DNA of 64,000 nucleotides from Gimesia chilikensis (lineage in GTDB: Bacteria; Planctomycetota; Planctomycetia; Planctomycetales; Planctomycetaceae). The notes below the pieces were generated by a model. It was not told the origin of the DNA. It did no database searches and was given only the letters and a program-made list of their open reading frames with translations. The stretch lies in the NCBI RefSeq assembly GCF_008329715.1, contig NZ_VTSR01000006.1:124001-188000 (forward strand). Reading direction: 5' to 3'. The translations under genes were made by a program, and so were the position numbers. Positions 9,046 through 17,712 of this stretch are shown piece after piece; within the stretch, counting starts at the first letter, position 1, and each line of letters begins with the position of its first letter.

Positions 9046-9497
9046 GATTTTCTCCTGTGCTTTCCTTAGTACGGACCCTGTCCTCACTGACGTCTGAGCG
9101 GGCCACTTATTCGCAAATTGACTTCACTGTAAGCTGATGTATCTTCAGGTCGCTTCCTCACTCGTCAGCGATCTTCTTGAGGAAGCCTGTATTGCCTGAA
9201 GATGAAAAGCAGTTTCCGTGCCAGTCATACAGGTTGTACGAAATGCAGGCGTTTTCTCAGCTTAATGCAAGTCGGTTAGAAGTTCGGCAGGGCAGAAACA
9301 GCCCCCGGGCTGAACGCCGGGCAGACAGTCAGATCGCTGATCGCGCAATGCAAGGCATGGGATCAACATTGATTGATAAGTAAGCACGAATTAAAGGGCG
9401 TTTCCCGGACTCATTTTATTTTGCCCCAGTTACGATGTCTCTTTAGTTGGATTTAGCCGACATCTCTTGCTGATATCCACCGAATGACCATCACAGT
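9046..9497. other. Intergenic region, 450 nt
   Basis: It holds the upstream region of the coiled-coil lipoprotein. The only structure I see is an inverted repeat CTTCCTCA/TGAGGAAG (9153-9160 with 9178-9185). A 68-codon open frame at 9177-9383 has no ribosome site or recognisable sequence and is not called. Confidence 0.4.
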
Positions 9498-9932
9498 CTA
9501 AAAAATAAAGAAGACCGGTTTCTGATTTTCAATGGCTTTCTCCAGCAATTCTCTGAATGACTTAAAAAAGATCTTAAGCGAAGGAGAACTCACATTTTGA
9601 TACTCTTGATCTATCAGCCTAACGATTAAATACAGCTGATCTGGTTCAATCACTTCTTCTTCGTAATCATCAATCATGGAATCACAAAGTCCATTGATTT
9701 TATCAAACACTTTCAAATCCCAAAGCCCAGAATAATCATCATCGTTATTCAACGAAATGAAATTAACAAGAAGTGGATGATCAACATACCAGAATCGTAA
9801 TTGATCCTCGGCATCCTGATTACAAGGGGAAAATATGCCTCTTCGATAACACTCGGTGAGTTGCATTTGAATGATTCCCGAATTTTTCACTGAAGCTAAC
9901 ATCTTCAACGGCTTTGAACTGATCCCTTTCAA
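9498..9932 (-). CDS. Hypothetical AT-rich acidic protein
   Basis: 144 aa if started at the TTG at 9932, whose TTGA overlaps the stop of the glycosyltransferase gene, or 134 aa from the ATG at 9902. No signal peptide or known motif is visible. It is strongly acidic in the middle (NNDDDYSGLW, DDYEEEVIEPDQ) and ends in KPVFFIF. Base and codon use are clearly more AT-rich than in neighbouring genes, suggesting recent acquisition. Small acidic orphan proteins of this kind include toxin-immunity proteins, but there is no toxin next to it, so that remains a guess. Confidence 0.6.
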   Translation of the reverse strand: MKGISSKPLKMLASVKNSGIIQMQLTECYRRGIFSPCNQDAEDQLRFWYVDHPLLVNFISLNNDDDYSGLWDLKVFDKINGLCDSMIDDYEEEVIEPDQLYLIVRLIDQEYQNVSSPSLKIFFKSFRELLEKAIENQKPVFFIF

Positions 9933-11104
9933 TACAGATGCCGTTTCAGCAGATCCAGGCGGTAGATCGTATCGCGCCAGCGTACACCTCCGTTTTTCAG
10001 CGTGATCCAGGCGGAACGCCAGAAGGCGAAGGTGAGTGCCAGCGAGGCGTAAAGCAGAAATGGGGTGATTGCCAGTCCGGACGAAAAGATCCAGCCCAGC
10101 AGCCCGTAAGTCAGGTGTAGCAGTACGAGTGTCGCCAGAAAGCCGACCGTCTCTGTCAGGGGAAACAGGCAGGGCATCACGAACGGTACCAGAAAAAAGA
10201 GAACGTACAGCGTCGTGACAAAACAGAGTCTGCGAACCGAATAGTAGAGCGAGGCAAAGGCGTTCTTTTCAATTCCGGTGATCACAGCCCAGGCAGAGGG
10301 CTGCCAGCGAACCTGGAGTTCGTCAATTCCCAGGTAGACATCCTGCTGATAACCACTCTGCTTGATCAGCTTTCCCAGTTTGATGTCATCCAGCACGTCG
10401 AGCCGAATCGTCTCCAGCCCACCTGTCGCCTGATAGACAGATCGCTTCAGCAGATTGAAAGCACCGATGCCCACATAAGCATGTTTCCAGCGAGTCGGGA
10501 TCAGCCAGAAAAATGTTCCCGAGGCGAGCAGGAACCCGAAGTAAGTGACGAAGGCCCGCTCGAACAGATCTCCCCGTGCCAGTCGGGGGAGCAGCGCCAG
10601 ATGATCGAGCTGCTGATCCAAAAAGATTCGGGTCGCATGCGTGATGGCCTGCGGCGAAAAGATAATATCCCCATCGGTAAACAGCAGCAGTTCTCCGGTA
10701 GCCTGTTGGGCAGCCTGGTGCATCGCATGGGATTTCCCCAGCCAGTCAGCGGGCAGTTCTTCGATGTGCAGGACCTGCATCTGGCCCCGGTTCTCTGCAG
10801 CAGCCCGGGCGGCGACCCGCTCCATCATCGCGCCGGTCTCATCAGTGGAGCGATCGTTGACCGCGATGATTTCGAGATTGGGATAGTCAGAAGCCAGCAG
10901 GGAATTCAGGTTCACTTCGATTGTCGCTGCTTCATCCTTCGCGGGCACTATCACGGAAATCCGTGGCCACTGGTCAGGAATCGCAGTCCGGTTCACACAG
11001 CGGGAGATCTGTTTCTGCAGCATGGTCACCAGTGATGGCCCCAGCAGAACAAGCCAGAACACAAGCGTAGCATAGCCCCAGATGGTGATCAGCGTGTCGG
11101 TCAT
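9929..11104 (-). CDS. Membrane glycosyltransferase, GT2 family (HpnB/CrtQ-like)
   Basis: 391 aa. The order is one N-terminal membrane helix (residues 5-27), a GT-A domain with VPAKDEAATI and NDRSTDET (nucleotide binding), the metal-binding FTDGDIIFSP and the acidic motif RLDVLDDIKLG, then three or four C-terminal membrane helices (about 285-370) and the closing GGVRWRDTIY. This layout and the final motif resemble the hopanoid-associated HpnB and carotenoid CrtQ transferases. The acceptor could therefore be a membrane lipid, but no hopanoid or carotenoid gene is beside it. It sits 15 nt downstream of the lhgO gene on the same strand, so the two are probably cotranscribed. Confidence 0.82.
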   Translation of the reverse strand: MTDTLITIWGYATLVFWLVLLGPSLVTMLQKQISRCVNRTAIPDQWPRISVIVPAKDEAATIEVNLNSLLASDYPNLEIIAVNDRSTDETGAMMERVAARAAAENRGQMQVLHIEELPADWLGKSHAMHQAAQQATGELLLFTDGDIIFSPQAITHATRIFLDQQLDHLALLPRLARGDLFERAFVTYFGFLLASGTFFWLIPTRWKHAYVGIGAFNLLKRSVYQATGGLETIRLDVLDDIKLGKLIKQSGYQQDVYLGIDELQVRWQPSAWAVITGIEKNAFASLYYSVRRLCFVTTLYVLFFLVPFVMPCLFPLTETVGFLATLVLLHLTYGLLGWIFSSGLAITPFLLYASLALTFAFWRSAWITLKNGGVRWRDTIYRLDLLKRHLY

Positions 11105-11119
11105 TGCGGGAACTTTCCG

Positions 11120-12319
11120 TTATTCAATCCGGGGGGCGAGCAGATCAACAATCGTCTGACCGATGCGGAGCGAAGACGTCGCTGCCGGCGAGGGTGCGTT
11201 TAACACGTTGATCATGCGATCGGATTCGTCGATCAGAAAATCATCGACCAGGGAGCCATCGGGGCCGAGTGCCTGCGCCCGCACACCCGCTGGAGCGGAG
11301 ACCAGATGCTCGGACCGGATCTCGGGAATCAGCCGCTGCAACGCTTCGACAAACGCAGGCTTGCTGAAGGAACGCCACATTTCGCCCAGACCGGTCTTCC
11401 AGTATTTGCAGGCCATCTTGAGAAAGCCGGGATAGGTGGCTGCTTCCAGCAGGTCACGCAGATTGATGTTTGATTTCGTATACCCCTCACGGGCGAACGC
11501 CCAGACGGCATTCGGACCACATTCCACGCCACCATGAATCATCCTGGTAAAGTGCACTCCCAGAAAGGGGAACTCAGGATTGGGAACCGGATAGATCAAT
11601 GATTTGCACAGATGCTCCGCTTCCGGCTTGAGTTCATAGTACTCCCCCCGGAACGGGACAATCTTAGAATCGGGATGGGCGCCCCCCAGTCGGGCCACGC
11701 GGTCGCTGAACAGTCCGCCACAATTGATGACCTGTTTTGCGGTAAAGTCACCGGCTCTGGTTTGCAGGGTAATTCCATCTGCATGATGTTTGATGCCGAC
11801 GACCTCCGCGCCGGTCTGGATCAGATGTCCCTTTTCCTGAATCCGCTCACCCAGCCGGACCGCCACCTGCCTGTAATCGACAATGCCTGTTTCGGGAACA
11901 TGAATCCCACGGATGCCTGCCACATGCGGTTCGTATTCTTTGAGCCGGGCCTCGTCGATCATTTCACAGACGACGCCGTTCTGCTGTCCCCGCTCAAAGA
12001 TATTGTCCAGGGCACCGAACTCGCTTTCGTCGACAGCCACGATCACTTTGCCGCACTCGTCCCAGGGAATCTCCTCGGCGGTGCAGAAGGCTTTCATCGC
12101 CTTGATGCCTTCGCGGCAGTTGACAGCGCGTAGCGATCCGGGCTTGTAATAGATTCCCGAATGCAGGACCCCGGAGTTATGTCCTGTCTGATGCAGGGCC
12201 AGTTCGTTCTCTTTTTCGAGGATCAGCACAGAGGTCTGGGGAAAGCGTTGCGTGATCTGCCAGCCGGTCGCCAGCCCGACGATCCCCCCACCAATTATTG
12301 CGACATCTGCATTTTTCAT
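11120..12319 (-). CDS. lhgO: L-2-hydroxyglutarate oxidase (FAD-dependent)
   Basis: Oxidises L-2-hydroxyglutarate to 2-oxoglutarate and feeds electrons to the membrane quinone pool or oxygen. It has a DAO-fold FAD site, [16 protein letters not shown], at the N-terminus, [20 protein letters not shown] (the LhgO/YgaF signature), and the closing FAD motif [18 protein letters not shown]. Length is 399 aa, as in the family. The ATG at 12319 starts a run that reaches the Rossmann motif within eight residues. The next gene on the strand is the glycosyltransferase. Neighbouring lysine or glutarate catabolism genes are absent, so it may serve as metabolite repair. Confidence 0.9.
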   Translation of the reverse strand: MKNADVAIIGGGIVGLATGWQITQRFPQTSVLILEKENELALHQTGHNSGVLHSGIYYKPGSLRAVNCREGIKAMKAFCTAEEIPWDECGKVIVAVDESEFGALDNIFERGQQNGVVCEMIDEARLKEYEPHVAGIRGIHVPETGIVDYRQVAVRLGERIQEKGHLIQTGAEVVGIKHHADGITLQTRAGDFTAKQVINCGGLFSDRVARLGGAHPDSKIVPFRGEYYELKPEAEHLCKSLIYPVPNPEFPFLGVHFTRMIHGGVECGPNAVWAFAREGYTKSNINLRDLLEAATYPGFLKMACKYWKTGLGEMWRSFSKPAFVEALQRLIPEIRSEHLVSAPAGVRAQALGPDGSLVDDFLIDESDRMINVLNAPSPAATSSLRIGQTIVDLLAPRIE

Positions 12320-12442
12320 GGATGACTTCTATACTCAAATGGTTGCCGGCAACATATACTCGGGATTCGATAATTAGATCACGGAATCTCTCTCACCTTC
12401 ATGTTTATCATAACTTAGCAGGATCGGGGTTACAGGAAAACA

Positions 12443-13816
12443 ATGGTTGAGCATGTTCGCGATTATTTAGAGCAACATCAGGATCGGTTCGTCGGAGAAC
12501 TGGTTGAGTTTTTAAAAATTCCCAGTGTGAGTGCCGACTCGACTCTCAAAGCCGAAACCCGGCGGGGAGCCGAATTTGTCCAGCAGCAGATGGAAGCCGC
12601 TGGTCTGGAAAGCCAACTCATCGAAACCGCGGGACACCCGATTGTTTACGGCTCCTGGAAAAAAGCAGAGGGGAAACCAACCGTCCTCGTCTATGGTCAT
12701 TACGATGTGCAGCCCCCCGATCCGCTCGATCAATGGCAGACGCCCCCCTTCGAACCCGATATCCGCGATGGTCATATCTATGCCCGCGGTGCGACCGACG
12801 ACAAGGGGCAGATGTATACACACATTAAATCGGTCGAAGCCTGGATGAAGACGCAGGGAGAACTTCCCGTCAACGTGGTCTTCGTGATTGAAGGGGAAGA
12901 AGAGGTCGGCAGCGACAACCTAGATCGCTTCCTGGCTGAGAACAAGGATCTGGTCGCCTGTGATATCGCAGTAATCAGCGACACCAGCCAGTATGCACCG
13001 GGTATCCCGGCGATCACTTACGGACTGCGGGGAATTCTCGCCTGCGAAGTGATTGTCAACGGCCCGCGACAGGATCTGCACAGCGGCGTGTTTGGCGGTG
13101 CGGTCACCAATCCTGCTAACGGTCTGGCCCGCATGGTCGCTGCTCTGCACGATGACCAGGGCCGCGTCCAGATTCCCGGCTTCTACGACAACGTCATCGA
13201 GCTCAAGCAGGAAGAGCGCGATCAGTTCGCTGACCTGCCCTTCGATGAAGCGAAATTCATGTCGGACCTGGGTGTCAAAGCAGTTTCAGGGGAAGCAGAC
13301 TTCAGCACACTGGAACGCCGCTGGGCACGACCGACGTGCGATTTGAATGGCATGGTCTCCGGATATACGGGTGAAGGTCCGAAGACAATCGTTCCTGCCC
13401 AGGCGCGCGTTAAAATCAGTTGCCGACTCGTTCCCGATCAGGATCCAGCTGCCTTGACCAGAGCACTGGAGCAGTTCCTGCGCGAACAGTTGCCGGCGGG
13501 ATTGACCATGCAGTTCATCGATTATCACGGCTGCAAGGGGCTCGTGTTTGATTTCAACAGTCCCTACATGGCGGCTGCCCGTACTGCGATTGAACAGGCC
13601 TTCGGAACGGCTCCGGTCATGATTCGTGAAGGGGGCTCGATTCCGGTGGTCGAAACATTCCAGTCGCTGGTGGGCGTCGAAACGCTGCTCTTAGGCTGGG
13701 GACAGAATACCGACAACCTGCACAGCCCCAACGAACGTTTCTCGCTGGAAGCCTTCCGTCAGGGAACCCTGGCAAGTGCCCTGCTCTGGCAGGAACTGGC
13801 AAACATTCAGGTTTGA
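12443..13816 (+). CDS. M20 family dipeptidase
   Basis: 457 aa zinc peptidase of the M20 family, the branch with carnosinase-like and PepV-like dipeptidases. Metal ligands are visible in VYGHYDVQP (His), RGATDDKGQ (Asp), EGEEEVGS (catalytic and metal Glu), the DTS region and the late NLHSPNE (His). The lid or dimerisation domain contains HSGVFGG, typical of this branch. An AGGA site precedes the ATG at 12443. There is no signal peptide, so it acts in the cytoplasm on imported di- or tripeptides. It is divergent from lhgO across a 123-nt gap. Confidence 0.9.
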   Translation: MVEHVRDYLEQHQDRFVGELVEFLKIPSVSADSTLKAETRRGAEFVQQQMEAAGLESQLIETAGHPIVYGSWKKAEGKPTVLVYGHYDVQPPDPLDQWQTPPFEPDIRDGHIYARGATDDKGQMYTHIKSVEAWMKTQGELPVNVVFVIEGEEEVGSDNLDRFLAENKDLVACDIAVISDTSQYAPGIPAITYGLRGILACEVIVNGPRQDLHSGVFGGAVTNPANGLARMVAALHDDQGRVQIPGFYDNVIELKQEERDQFADLPFDEAKFMSDLGVKAVSGEADFSTLERRWARPTCDLNGMVSGYTGEGPKTIVPAQARVKISCRLVPDQDPAALTRALEQFLREQLPAGLTMQFIDYHGCKGLVFDFNSPYMAAARTAIEQAFGTAPVMIREGGSIPVVETFQSLVGVETLLLGWGQNTDNLHSPNERFSLEAFRQGTLASALLWQELANIQV

Positions 13817-13899
13817 ATTCAGCGCAGATTGCTTTCCGAGATACATCCAGTCGCGCAAACGCCCCGTGTTTGGACGCTGCGTTTACTTACCCAAGTCAA

Positions 13900-15243
13900 T
13901 CAGACCAGTTCGGGCATTGCCTTGTATTTATCGCGGTCGACCAGATAGCGGGGACGTCCCTGCAGATCGTCGATGGTTGCCGATTCGACATCGATCCCCA
14001 GGTTGCGATACAGTGAAGCGAAGACTTCCTGGAAGTGCACCGGGCGATCTTCTGCGTATTCACCCAGCCGGTTGGTTGAACCGATGATCTGGCCGGTCTT
14101 CATGCCGCCACCTGCGAGCAGTGCAGTTGAAACGCGGGGCCAGTGATCGCGGCCGGAATTTGCGTTGATCTTGGGAGTCCGTCCGAATTCGCCCCAAACG
14201 ACAACGGTGACGTCGTCCAGCATTCCGCGGTTTTCAAGGTCTTCGACGAGTGCCGTCACGCCCTGATCGAGCATCGGCATGTCTTCACGTCCGCGTTTGA
14301 AATTCCCACCATGCCAGTCCCAGCGACTGAAAGCCAGCGTGACACAACGGGCACCGGCTTCAATCAGACGCCGGGCTGTCAGAAAGTCATCCAGCAGTTT
14401 GGGACCGCCGTCTGCTCTCAGTTTCGGGGTTCCTCGACCATAGCGGTCGCGCAGCGCCTGATCTTCTTTCGAAAGGTCCAGAGCTTCGGCGAGTTTGCTG
14501 GAGGTCAGAATTCCAAAGGCCTGCTGGGTGAACGAATCGAGGCCGTCCATCATGCCGGAAGCGTCTACCTGACTACGGAATCGGTCGAGTGAGCTGAGTA
14601 CTTTTTTACGGTCATTCAGGCGATCCAGGCTGATCCCGTTGAGGGTCATGTCCGCCATGCCTTCTCCGTTGGGACGGAAAGGCGCGTGTGCCAGTCCCAG
14701 GAAGCCAGGATCTCCCGCACGTGCCCATTCCATGTGGCCCATCTTGGGAGAGAGACCGAGGAACGGCGGAATTGAAGGATCGACGGCTCCATATTTTTTC
14801 GAAAGAACCGAACCCAGGCTGGGCCAGCCACCCAGGGGCTGGTTGTTGAAACGCTGTCCTGTCAGACACTGGAAAGCATCGTGCCGGCCATCTGAACCAA
14901 CCATGGAACGGATGAAGGTGAACTTGTCTGCCATCTGTGCCATGCGGGGGAACTGATCCCCGATTTCAATGCCGGAAACATTGGTCTGGATGGCGTTGAA
15001 TTCACCGCGGATTTCACTGGGGGCATCGACTTTGATATCCCACATATCCTGATGCGGAGGACCTCCCGGCAGGAAGATCATGATGATGCCTTTGTGCTGC
15101 TTTCGTTTGGTGCTTGAAGATTCCGCCTGCAGCAGCTGGGGCAGCGAAAGTCCGCCTAAAGCGAGCCCACCGATCTGAAGAAAGTTCCTGCGTGAGATCC
15201 GGTCACAGAATTGACTCTTTTGAGAACCCAGAATCTTGAGCAT
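13900..15243 (-). CDS. DUF1501 family protein, Tat-exported
   Basis: 447 aa from the ATG at 15243, chosen because a twin-arginine signal ([16 protein letters not shown]) follows directly and GGAG lies upstream. DUF1501 proteins belong to the alkaline phosphatase/sulfatase-like fold and are hugely expanded in Planctomycetes. Typical segments are [16 protein letters not shown], the [11 protein letters not shown] motif and GRDHWP. They usually pair with DUF1549/DUF1553 cytochrome-type proteins, but no partner lies beside this one. The substrate is unknown. It faces the M20 dipeptidase gene tail to tail and lies upstream of nothing on its strand. Confidence 0.9.
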   Translation of the reverse strand: MLKILGSQKSQFCDRISRRNFLQIGGLALGGLSLPQLLQAESSSTKRKQHKGIIMIFLPGGPPHQDMWDIKVDAPSEIRGEFNAIQTNVSGIEIGDQFPRMAQMADKFTFIRSMVGSDGRHDAFQCLTGQRFNNQPLGGWPSLGSVLSKKYGAVDPSIPPFLGLSPKMGHMEWARAGDPGFLGLAHAPFRPNGEGMADMTLNGISLDRLNDRKKVLSSLDRFRSQVDASGMMDGLDSFTQQAFGILTSSKLAEALDLSKEDQALRDRYGRGTPKLRADGGPKLLDDFLTARRLIEAGARCVTLAFSRWDWHGGNFKRGREDMPMLDQGVTALVEDLENRGMLDDVTVVVWGEFGRTPKINANSGRDHWPRVSTALLAGGGMKTGQIIGSTNRLGEYAEDRPVHFQEVFASLYRNLGIDVESATIDDLQGRPRYLVDRDKYKAMPELV

Positions 15244-15379
15244 CGTATCAGGTCTCCAAATCGTTTCAGGTGGGAATGTATGAGGAAGGCGAGCCACACC
15301 GAATCAGTTTATCAATCGCCAGATCGGTCAGCCATATTAAAAATATCGGCGAGCCCTTATGTACCAGTATAGTGGTTTT

Positions 15380-16111
15380 TCAGCGGAAATCCAGTGCAGA
15401 TTGCAGTAGCCAGACAATTTGTTCAGTATCCGACTGCATCTCAGAAGCGTCTAAACGGGGAAGTAACGGCAGGGATTCAAAGGCTGTGGTGGTATTTTCT
15501 TCTCCAAACCAGGCGACCAGGGAGGGATCAGCGTGCTGTTCATCGCTTTCCCAGCGGGAAAATTCGACCTCAGGAAAACGGGACTGCAGCTCTTGAATCA
15601 ACGCCAGAGACTCAGCTTGCGGCAGGCCTGCCAGCGAGAATACGAATGGCCTCTGGAGTAATCGCTGCTGAAGCTCGCCGATCGTCGCCTGTTTCACCGG
15701 ATGAATGACATCGGCTGCAATCTCTACCAGCGGATCGAGCACGAAACGACGATACCAGCAGGCGGGATGTGGAACCGTCAGTTGGTCTTTCTGCAGAATC
15801 AGTTGATCAAATAGCAGCAGGTCCAGATCCAGTGTGCGGGCCCCCCAGCGAACCTCGCGAACCCGGCCCAGTTCCGTTTCCACGGTCTGAAGTTCTGTCA
15901 ATAATGCCTCGGGAGAGAGCTCGACGGAAAGTTGGGCTGCGCCGTTGAGAAAGATCTCTTCTGTCTGACTGCCAACTGGAGTGGTTTCGATCCACTGACT
16001 GCGCTTTCCAACTACGATATCAGGGTGAGCATCAAGCCGCTGCAGGGCCCGGTCAAAGGTCTCCCGGACATTTCCCTGATTTCCCCCCAGGGCGATATAG
16101 CAGTCAGGCAT
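15380..16111 (-). CDS. folK: 2-amino-4-hydroxy-6-hydroxymethyldihydropteridine pyrophosphokinase with C-terminal extension
   Basis: Transfers pyrophosphate from ATP to the pterin in folate synthesis. The start is the ATG at 16111 (MPDCYIALGGNQGN); a TTG six codons upstream is less likely. HPPK marks are YIALGGNQGN, the ETTPVGSQ.. substrate motif, the metal-binding TLDLDLLLFD, and VPHP..YRRFVLDPLVEIA. The domain should end near residue 150, as E. coli FolK has 159 aa. This protein runs to 243, so about 90 residues form an extra region (from about LAGLPQAESLALIQELQSRF to WLLQSALDFR) with no motif I recognise. It is single-gene and downstream of the Flp pilin. Confidence 0.88.
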   Translation of the reverse strand: MPDCYIALGGNQGNVRETFDRALQRLDAHPDIVVGKRSQWIETTPVGSQTEEIFLNGAAQLSVELSPEALLTELQTVETELGRVREVRWGARTLDLDLLLFDQLILQKDQLTVPHPACWYRRFVLDPLVEIAADVIHPVKQATIGELQQRLLQRPFVFSLAGLPQAESLALIQELQSRFPEVEFSRWESDEQHADPSLVAWFGEENTTTAFESLPLLPRLDASEMQSDTEQIVWLLQSALDFR

Positions 16112-16270
16112 TGGAATTCCGGCAGTCAATAGAAACGTGAAATGAGAGGACGACTGCCTGCAGTTTAGTGAATTGAATCAGAAGTGCAATTCCGCGGCTG
16201 CGGCTCACACTGGACGTCGAAGCCTGCGAAAGTATTTCGCATTCCGGGAAAGGTACACGCTGTGAATAGC

Positions 16271-16444
16271 TTACATGCCGTGGTTGTGCATTTCGGTGGT
16301 GGCATTTTCGAACAGGGCATTCGTATTCGTACCCACGGCTGCGATGGCAGCCACACATGCCAGGACAATCGCGGCCAGCATCACTGCATATTCGACAGCC
16401 GTCGGTCCATCTTCTTCACAGAGTAAGTTCTTGAAAAATTGCAT
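16271..16444 (-). CDS. Flp/Fap-type pilin precursor
   Basis: 57 aa from the ATG at 16444; a longer frame to 16513 has no support. A short basic leader (MQFFKNLLCEEDG) is followed by PTAVEYAVMLAAIVLACVAA. This is the classic type IVb prepilin site: cleavage after Gly, Glu at +5 and a Tyr at +6, then a hydrophobic helix. The TadV-type peptidase and the Tad secretion genes are not in this window, so assembly must depend on genes elsewhere. A small hairpin (16225-16241) lies 30 nt after the stop and may end the transcript. Confidence 0.88.
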   Translation of the reverse strand: MQFFKNLLCEEDGPTAVEYAVMLAAIVLACVAAIAAVGTNTNALFENATTEMHNHGM

Positions 16445-16830
16445 TGTTCGATTCCGATATTCATACCTGTCATATTTTTCTGGAGTCCGCTGATCAGTCA
16501 GAGAGCGAACCATCCCCTCAATTCCGTAAACTATGACGCGTGTTCAAAGTTAGCTCATATTCCTGATGGAAAGCCGGAAAAACTGGCGAAGGTGCCCAAA
16601 AATCAGCTAAATCGGTGAGAGATGCAGGTTTTTCCCGCAGGAATTAGCGGGAAAGCAACTTGAGGCTCTGTTCAGACTGGCATAATCGGTGCATCCCTGT
16701 CACAATAAGTGACAGAAGACCGCTCCCGGACCTGAGTTATCATTTTTCAGGCTGTGCCGGTAGTAAGGATTGTGCGACTCTGTTCGCTGCTTCCCATTTC
16801 GTTAACTTTATTGGACAGGATACAATTGTT
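16445..16830. other. Divergent promoter region between the Flp pilin and infA
   Basis: 386 nt with two clear hairpins: TTTCCCGC/GCGGGAAA at 16631-16654 and CTGTCAC/GTGACAG at 16697-16715 (7 bp, 5-nt loop). The second lies about 115 nt upstream of infA and could be an operator. I cannot fix a promoter with confidence. Confidence 0.4.
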
Positions 16831-17049
16831 ATGGCCAAAGAAGAGGCCATCGAAGTCGAAGGTACTGTAACCGAGGCGCTGGCAAATACACAGTTTCGAG
16901 TCGAACTGGAAAACGGACACCAGGTTCTGGCGCACGTTGCCGGCAAAATGCGCAAGCACTTTATTCGTATTGTGCCCGGCGATAAGGTCGTGGTAGAGGT
17001 CTCTCCCTACGATCTGAATCGTGGACGCATTGTGTATCGGGAAAGGTAA
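16831..17049 (+). CDS. infA: Translation initiation factor IF-1
   Basis: 72 aa, the standard length. The ATG at 16831 gives [20 protein letters not shown]; a longer frame from 16660 has no homology. The S1/OB fold is visible in [20 protein letters not shown], the 30S-binding [15 protein letters not shown] and the ending [12 protein letters not shown]-1 blocks the ribosomal A site and cooperates with IF-2 and IF-3. It is on its own here, not in a ribosomal protein operon. Next on the strand is rnhA, 148 nt later. Confidence 0.97.
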   Translation: MAKEEAIEVEGTVTEALANTQFRVELENGHQVLAHVAGKMRKHFIRIVPGDKVVVEVSPYDLNRGRIVYRER

Positions 17050-17197
17050 AGGCCCGCGGCCTGCCTGCCCCGCTTGTGGAATTCACAACCACAGGAGCTT
17101 TCACTGACAACGTGTAATCTCCTGTTGTTGCTTTGCCTGCCGGGCTGAATTCGATACGTTCTCATATCCCAGACCGACTTGCGTTCCCGGAAGACAT

Positions 17198-17692
17198 ATG
17201 CCCCAGGACTCAGCCCAGCTGAACTCTCTCCCGTTCGTGCAACTGTTTACCGACGGCGCCTGCCGTGGCAATCCGGGTCCGGGAGGTTGGGGAGTTATTC
17301 TGCGTCATCCCTCGACCGGTACGGAAAAAGAATTCTCAGGTGGAGAGGCAGAGACCACGAATAACCAGATGGAGCTGCAGGCAGTCATCTCCGGTCTGGA
17401 ACTGTTGAAGAAACGTTCGCGGGTCGAAATCATTACCGACAGCGTCTATGTTGCGAAGGGGTCCAAAGAGTGGATGCCCAACTGGAAAAAGAACAACTGG
17501 CGCCGTCGCGAAGGGAAAAGCTGGAAGCCCGTCAAAAACGAAGAGCTCTGGCGGCAGCTGGATGAACTGCTGCAACAGCACGAGGTGCGGTTCACTCAGA
17601 TTAAAGGGCACAGCGGACATCCCGAAAATGAACGCTGTGATGAACTGGCTGTCGAATATGCATTGAAGCTGCAGAATCAGACTGATCTCTAA
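17198..17692 (+). CDS. rnhA: Ribonuclease HI
   Basis: Cuts the RNA strand of RNA-DNA hybrids. The catalytic DEDD set is present: Asp in FTDGACRGNPGPGGWG, Glu in NNQMELQAV, Asp in ITDSVYV, and the last Asp in ERCDELAVEYA with the His of KGHSGHPENERCD. The basic protrusion WMPNWKKNNWRRREGK is the handle found in E. coli-type RNase HI. At 164 aa it is close to family length. The ATG at 17198 is followed by a short tail (MPQDSAQLNSL). recG follows after 20 nt, so they are likely cotranscribed; both resolve RNA- or branch-containing DNA intermediates. Confidence 0.96.
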   Translation: MPQDSAQLNSLPFVQLFTDGACRGNPGPGGWGVILRHPSTGTEKEFSGGEAETTNNQMELQAVISGLELLKKRSRVEIITDSVYVAKGSKEWMPNWKKNNWRRREGKSWKPVKNEELWRQLDELLQQHEVRFTQIKGHSGHPENERCDELAVEYALKLQNQTDL

Positions 17693-17712
17693 TTTACCGG
17701 TTCCGGAATGCG

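Noticed and set aside
9177-9383. Short plus-strand frame of 68 codons in the gap after the coiled-coil lipoprotein
   Set aside because: No ribosome site, no recognisable motif and low-complexity wording.
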